A stretch of DNA of 8,894 nt, from contig WFZY01000355.1 in NCBI GenBank assembly GCA_015489265.1, positions 1 to 8,894 on the forward strand. Direction: 5' to 3'. Position numbers and translations under genes: made by a program. Below, in pieces: positions 5,669-8,894 of the stretch. Under the pieces are notes generated by a model. It did not search any database, had not been told where the DNA came from, and saw nothing but the letters and a program-made list of their open reading frames with translations. Source of the stretch: Flavobacteriaceae bacterium (lineage in GTDB: Bacteria; Bacteroidota; Bacteroidia; Flavobacteriales; Flavobacteriaceae). The stretch's first letter is position 1. Each line of letters begins with the position of its first letter.

Positions 5669-6575
5669 ACTGTGTTAAATTGATAAAATCTTGTAAACGT
5701 TCCTTGACTTCCGGTTTGGTTAAACTTTCCAAGCGTTTGGTACCGAATTCTTCGACTGTAAAAGAGGCGAGATTCGACCCGCAGATAACGGCATTTTTCA
5801 TGGCATTAAAGCTGATATCTTCGAGCTGTGCTAATTTGCCTATAAAACCGCCGGCAAAGGTGTCGCCGGCACCGGTCGGGTCAAAGACATCTTCGAGCGG
5901 TAGCGCCGGAGCAAAAAAGATATTTTTATCGTGAAATAGCAAGGCGCCATGCTCACCTTTTTTGATAATCAAATATTTGGGTCCCATAGCTTGAATGGTT
6001 TTGGCAGCTCGCACCAAAGAATAATCTTTGCTTAACTGACGGGCTTCTTCGTCATTGATGATAAGAATGTCAATGTTTTTTAAGACAGTCATTAAATCAT
6101 CCCAAGCCGTATCCATCCAAAAATTCATCGTATCGAGTGCAATAAGTTTCGGGCGTGTGGTCATTTGGTCAATCACCGATTGTTGAATAGCCGGATGTAA
6201 ATTGCCTAGCATTAAAAAATCGGCATCTTTGTATGTATCGGGAACTACCGGTTTAAAATGTGCTAAACAATTAACTTCTGTTACCAGCGTATCGCGTTTG
6301 TTTAAGTCGTTGTGATATTTGCCTTTCCAATAAAAAGTTTTTTCATCTTCTAGTTTTTCAATACCCGAAATGTCGATATTACGGTCCATAAATTTTTGTA
6401 AAAAATCATCCGGAAAATCATGACCGATTACCGAAACAATGCCGACTTGACCGGTCAATTTTTTGGCAGCCATTGAAATATATGAAGCAGAGCCACCAAG
6501 AATTTTTCCGGTTTCGCCAAAAGGTGTAATGATTTCGTCAAAAGCAACCGTCCCAACCGTAAGAATTTTAGACAT
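5649..6575 (-). CDS. PfkB-family carbohydrate / nucleoside kinase
   Basis: This 308-aa cytoplasmic kinase has the ribokinase/PfkB fold. It phosphorylates a sugar, nucleoside or related hydroxyl substrate with ATP; the substrate cannot be read from sequence. The N-terminal sugar-site region is VGTVAFDEIITPFG followed by KILGGSASYI (24-33). Other motifs are VIGHDFP (49-55), INDEEARQL (173-181) and KKGEHGALLF (205-214). The PfkB signature DPTGAGDTFAGGF (232-244) supplies the anion hole and the catalytic base D238. All key residues are intact. The frame is open to an ATG at 6632, but a promoter with correct spacing overlaps that stretch and the family begins with MSKILTVGTVAFD, so ATG 6575 is chosen. 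It is the first gene of a two-gene unit with the TlpA-like gene. Homologues in Flavobacteriia are usually annotated only as sugar kinase or PfkB. Confidence 0.92.
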   Translation of the reverse strand: MSKILTVGTVAFDEIITPFGETGKILGGSASYISMAAKKLTGQVGIVSVIGHDFPDDFLQKFMDRNIDISGIEKLEDEKTFYWKGKYHNDLNKRDTLVTEVNCLAHFKPVVPDTYKDADFLMLGNLHPAIQQSVIDQMTTRPKLIALDTMNFWMDTAWDDLMTVLKNIDILIINDEEARQLSKDYSLVRAAKTIQAMGPKYLIIKKGEHGALLFHDKNIFFAPALPLEDVFDPTGAGDTFAGGFIGKLAQLEDISFNAMKNAVICGSNLASFTVEEFGTKRLESLTKPEVKERLQDFINLTQFEIELV

Positions 6576-6602
6576 ACTGAAAATATTGGTTAATTTATGT
6601 TG

Positions 6603-6632
6603 CGAAAATAATTTTTTTTCATTGTTTTTCAA
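6603..6632 (-). promoter_or_regulatory. Promoter of the PfkB-TlpA-like operon
   Basis: On the minus strand TTG (6630-6632) is followed after exactly 19 bp by TATTTTCG (6603-6610), a 7-of-8 match to TAnnTTTG. This is the best-spaced -33/-7 pair in the window. Transcription would begin near 6597, giving a leader of about 20 nt before ATG 6575. That excludes the upstream ATG at 6632. Confidence 0.6.
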
Positions 6633-6806
6633 GTTTTTTATTTAAAAGTTTTTAACAATAGATAAACATTAATAAAAAACTGCTGTATCCGGTGTTCGGC
6701 ACTAATAATTAGAAAATAAGTTACGATGCCTAAATTCCTCAAATATCCAAAACATACATTCCCGTTTCATTTATTTTTAATAAATTTAGCCTTTTAAACA
6801 ATACCT

Positions 6807-8246
6807 GTGAGTTTAGTAAAAAGATTTGCCAAGGATACCGCCATTTATGGCATTGCCGCTGTTTTGCCCAAACTGATCAATGTCTTATTGGTCAGACTGC
6901 ATACCGGCATCTTAAATCCGAAAGCTTATTCTGACAATACACAGTTTTATATTTATGCCACCTATTTTAATGTGTTACTAACGCTTGGTATGGAAACGGC
7001 ATTCTTTCGTTTTTTTACCAAATACAAAGACAATCCGAAAGTTGCACAAACCGCATTTACGACCATTTTATTAAATAGTTTTTGCTTTTTAACGTTGTTT
7101 TTGCTTTTTGCCGACCAACTTTCTGCTTTTTTAGAAATTGATAAAAGCTATTTTCAAATATTGGTAAGTATTTTAATATTAGATACTTTGGTGGTAATTC
7201 CATATGCTTACTTACGCGTCACCCATCGACCTATTCGATTTGCTTTTTACAGGTTATTTAACATTACGGTTTATGCTATTTTAAATGTCATTTTCTTGTG
7301 GTGGATTCCTAAACTGACAGCCGCCGGCAGATTAAGTGCAAAAGCGGCAGCGTTATACAATGAACATCCCAAAGTTATCTATATTTTTATTGCCAATTTG
7401 ATTGCCAGCTTCTTAACTTTTGTCTTGTTTTTACCGGTGTTAAGACGTTTTAAACTGGGCATTGATAAGAGTTTGCTCAAAAAAATGTTGGCTTATGGGA
7501 TCCCTATTATGATTGCCGGCTTGGCATATGCCACCAATGAGAATCTCGATAAATTGTTAATCGGTCGGTTGCTCGATAAAGAAACCATGGGGGTTTATGC
7601 GGCGGTTTACAAGATAGGTGTATTGATGTCACTATATGTTACGGCTTTTCGTTTGGGCGCCGAGCCCTACTTTTTCAGTCAGCACAAAGCCGATAACGCC
7701 AAAGAACAATATGCACATATTTTGTTGTGGTTTACCATTCTGGGTGCGGTGTTTATGGTTGCCGTGATGGCATTTTTAGACATAATTGTACATTTGTTAA
7801 TCGGTCAAACGGTTTACTTAAAAGCACTTAATATTGTACCGGTAATTTTGACCGCTTATCTTTTATTCGGTATTTATAACAACTTGTCGGTGTGGTACAA
7901 GTTGACTGACCGGACCCGGTATGCCATGTTTTTATCTATTACAGGCGCCATCATTACCATTGTATTTAATATCGTAATGATTCCTAAAATCGGGTATATG
8001 GCATCAGCTTGGGCAACTTTGGCGGCTTACGGCACTATGAGTATTTTATCTTATTTACTGGGAAGAAAATACTACAAAGTACCTTATGAGAGTTTTAAAA
8101 TTATCTTTTACGTATTGTCTTCAGCTTTAACCGGATTTGTTATTTTTCGCTATTTTTATGACAATTATCCCGTTAAAATCGGACTGCTTCTATTGTATAT
8201 TGCAATGGTCGGCATTTTAGAACGCAAAAAAATAAGACAGTTGTAA
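6807..8246 (+). CDS. Oligosaccharide flippase-type (MOP superfamily) polytopic membrane protein
   Basis: This 479-aa protein is mostly hydrophobic, with about 12-14 predicted membrane helices, as in polysaccharide-biosynthesis (Wzx-like) members of the MOP exporter superfamily. Such proteins move lipid-linked glycans across the inner membrane; the substrate here is unknown. Recognisable stretches are LGMETAFFRFF (60-70), PYAYLRVTHRP (132-142), YGIPIMIAGLAYATNENLDKLLIGRLL (230-256), GVYAAVYKIGVLMSLYVTAFRLGAEPYFF (262-290) and a C-terminal helix bundle from about 340 onward. The start is GTG 6807 (MSLVKRFAKDTAIYG), a normal N-terminus for the family, which tends to open with a basic amphipathic segment. 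A weak -7 match (TAAATTTA, 6781-6788) lies 18 bp upstream. It is not inside a glycan gene cluster in this window. It is unlikely to be MurJ, whose motifs I do not see, but a general envelope role is possible. Confidence 0.85.
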   Translation: MSLVKRFAKDTAIYGIAAVLPKLINVLLVRLHTGILNPKAYSDNTQFYIYATYFNVLLTLGMETAFFRFFTKYKDNPKVAQTAFTTILLNSFCFLTLFLLFADQLSAFLEIDKSYFQILVSILILDTLVVIPYAYLRVTHRPIRFAFYRLFNITVYAILNVIFLWWIPKLTAAGRLSAKAAALYNEHPKVIYIFIANLIASFLTFVLFLPVLRRFKLGIDKSLLKKMLAYGIPIMIAGLAYATNENLDKLLIGRLLDKETMGVYAAVYKIGVLMSLYVTAFRLGAEPYFFSQHKADNAKEQYAHILLWFTILGAVFMVAVMAFLDIIVHLLIGQTVYLKALNIVPVILTAYLLFGIYNNLSVWYKLTDRTRYAMFLSITGAIITIVFNIVMIPKIGYMASAWATLAAYGTMSILSYLLGRKYYKVPYESFKIIFYVLSSALTGFVIFRYFYDNYPVKIGLLLLYIAMVGILERKKIRQL

Positions 8247-8369
8247 AAAAAATCGCATTTTTTCAAATTAGAAGCAATAATTTGGTTAGAAATAATATAA
8301 GGATTAAGGAACATTTATATGCTATGAAGTACAATAAAATACTCATATCCTCAAATAATTAATAATCAC

Positions 8370-8377
8370 TAAATTTG
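8370..8377 (+). promoter_or_regulatory. Bacteroidota-type -7 promoter box for the beta-barrel gene
   Basis: TAAATTTG is a perfect TAnnTTTG match 29 bp upstream of the ATG at 8407, giving a leader of about 22-25 nt. No TTG occurs at the 19-21 bp spacing. The rest of the 160-bp gap after the flippase gene holds only AT-rich sequence. Confidence 0.5.
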
Positions 8378-8406
8378 CAGTACAACCATAGTTTAAAAAT
8401 AAACAA

Positions 8407-8894
8407 ATGAAAAACAATATTCTAATTTTCAGTTTAATCTTATTATTCTCTTTTCAAGTCAATGCTCAAAAGAAAACTAAAAAAATCGGTTTTTACGGTG
8501 GCTTCGGATTAAGTTTGGGCACCGGCTATACCTATATTAGTTTGCAACCCGGGATTACTTATCCGCTTTTTGATAAATTCAGGCTCGGTGCCGGCGTGCA
8601 ATATACTTATCTCAAATCCAATAAATCTTATTACGGGGTTAATTACAAATATAATATTTACGGCTTTAACGCCATGGCGTTATTTAATCCTTATAAAGAA
8701 TTGGAAATATCAGTAGAATTTGAAGATCTGTATGTCAATCAAAATTATAATAGCATTAGTAATAAATTTTGGTCGCCGGCATTATTCGGCGGCTTGGGTT
8801 ATTGTTATGGACCAGTTGTAGCCGGATTCAAATACAATTTTTTATATAACCCCAAAACAAGCGTTTATCAAGATGCTTTTATTCCCTTTATCCG
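8407..8894 (+). CDS. Partial CDS: small outer-membrane beta-barrel protein, function unknown
   Basis: ATG 8407 opens a frame that runs off the right edge after 162 complete codons. Residues 1-20 are a signal peptide (MKNNILIFSLILLFSFQVNA) cut before Q21, the common Bacteroidota A|Q site. The mature part alternates polar and aromatic residues with glycine-rich turns: KIGFYGGFGLSLGTGYTYI, then FRLGAGVQYTYLK, LFGGLGYCYGPVVAGFKYNFLYN and DAFIPFI. This is the pattern of an 8- to 10-strand porin-like or OmpX-like barrel. Similar flavobacterial proteins of about 170-200 aa are annotated only as hypothetical or outer-membrane beta-barrel proteins. From the strand pattern only a short C-terminal strand seems to be missing. 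The gene has its own -7 box and is probably transcribed alone. Confidence 0.78.
   Translation, partial: MKNNILIFSLILLFSFQVNAQKKTKKIGFYGGFGLSLGTGYTYISLQPGITYPLFDKFRLGAGVQYTYLKSNKSYYGVNYKYNIYGFNAMALFNPYKELEISVEFEDLYVNQNYNSISNKFWSPALFGGLGYCYGPVVAGFKYNFLYNPKTSVYQDAFIPFI

Noticed and set aside
5680..5934. Antisense open frame inside the PfkB gene (also at 6463-6645, and at 5464-5646 inside the TlpA-like gene)
   Set aside because: All lie opposite well-supported coding sequence and show no recognisable domain.
8247..8270. Possible terminator after the flippase gene (AAAAAAT CGC ATTTTTT)
   Set aside because: The stem is only A-T pairs with a 3-nt loop and no U-tract separate from the stem; too weak to call.

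Overview
The window looks like chromosomal DNA of a member of the Bacteroidota, most likely class Flavobacteriia. It is AT-rich and its genes lack obvious Shine-Dalgarno sites. Several genes are preceded by the phylum's -7 promoter motif TAnnTTTG. It encodes the N-terminus of a CarboxypepD_reg-like/TonB-receptor type protein, an outer-membrane protein of the flavobacterial THC0290_0291 type, the flavobacterial order ftsX - DUF3098 - uppP - truB, and a Bacteroidota-style TonB-like protein. No insertion sequence, prophage, CRISPR array, tRNA or rRNA gene was seen.

Layout. (1) 1-1230, minus strand: the 5' end of a probable TonB-dependent receptor gene, then an intrinsic terminator, then a complete gene for a secreted or outer-membrane protein of the THC0290_0291 type. 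(2) 1321-5132, plus strand: ftsX (GTG start), a small DUF3098 membrane protein, uppP, truB and a membrane-anchored protein with a TonB-like C-terminus. This run is broken by two gaps of about 260 bp, and both gaps carry copies of one REP-like palindromic repeat: an inverted pair at 2302-2403 and a single copy at 3639-3677. (3) 5141-6575, minus strand: a PfkB-family sugar or nucleoside kinase gene overlapping a TlpA/ResA-like thiol-disulfide oxidoreductase gene, convergent on the TonB-like gene across only 8 bp. (4) 6807-8894, plus strand: a MOP-superfamily (oligosaccharide flippase type) membrane protein, then a secreted beta-barrel protein cut by the window end.

How the genes relate. Several products act at the envelope. 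FtsX works in division and peptidoglycan remodelling. UppP recycles the undecaprenyl carrier needed for peptidoglycan and surface glycans, and the flippase-type protein may move lipid-linked glycans. The TonB-like protein may energise outer-membrane receptors, of which the gene at the left edge may be one. The TlpA-like protein handles periplasmic thiols. TruB (tRNA psi55) and the PfkB kinase are housekeeping enzymes.

Most of the window is ordinary core genome. The least explained part is the three-copy palindromic repeat, which shows a compensatory base change in its stem. The uncharacterised DUF3098 and THC0290_0291-type proteins and the truB-coupled TonB-like protein come next. I did not find convincing evidence of a wholly new multi-gene system.
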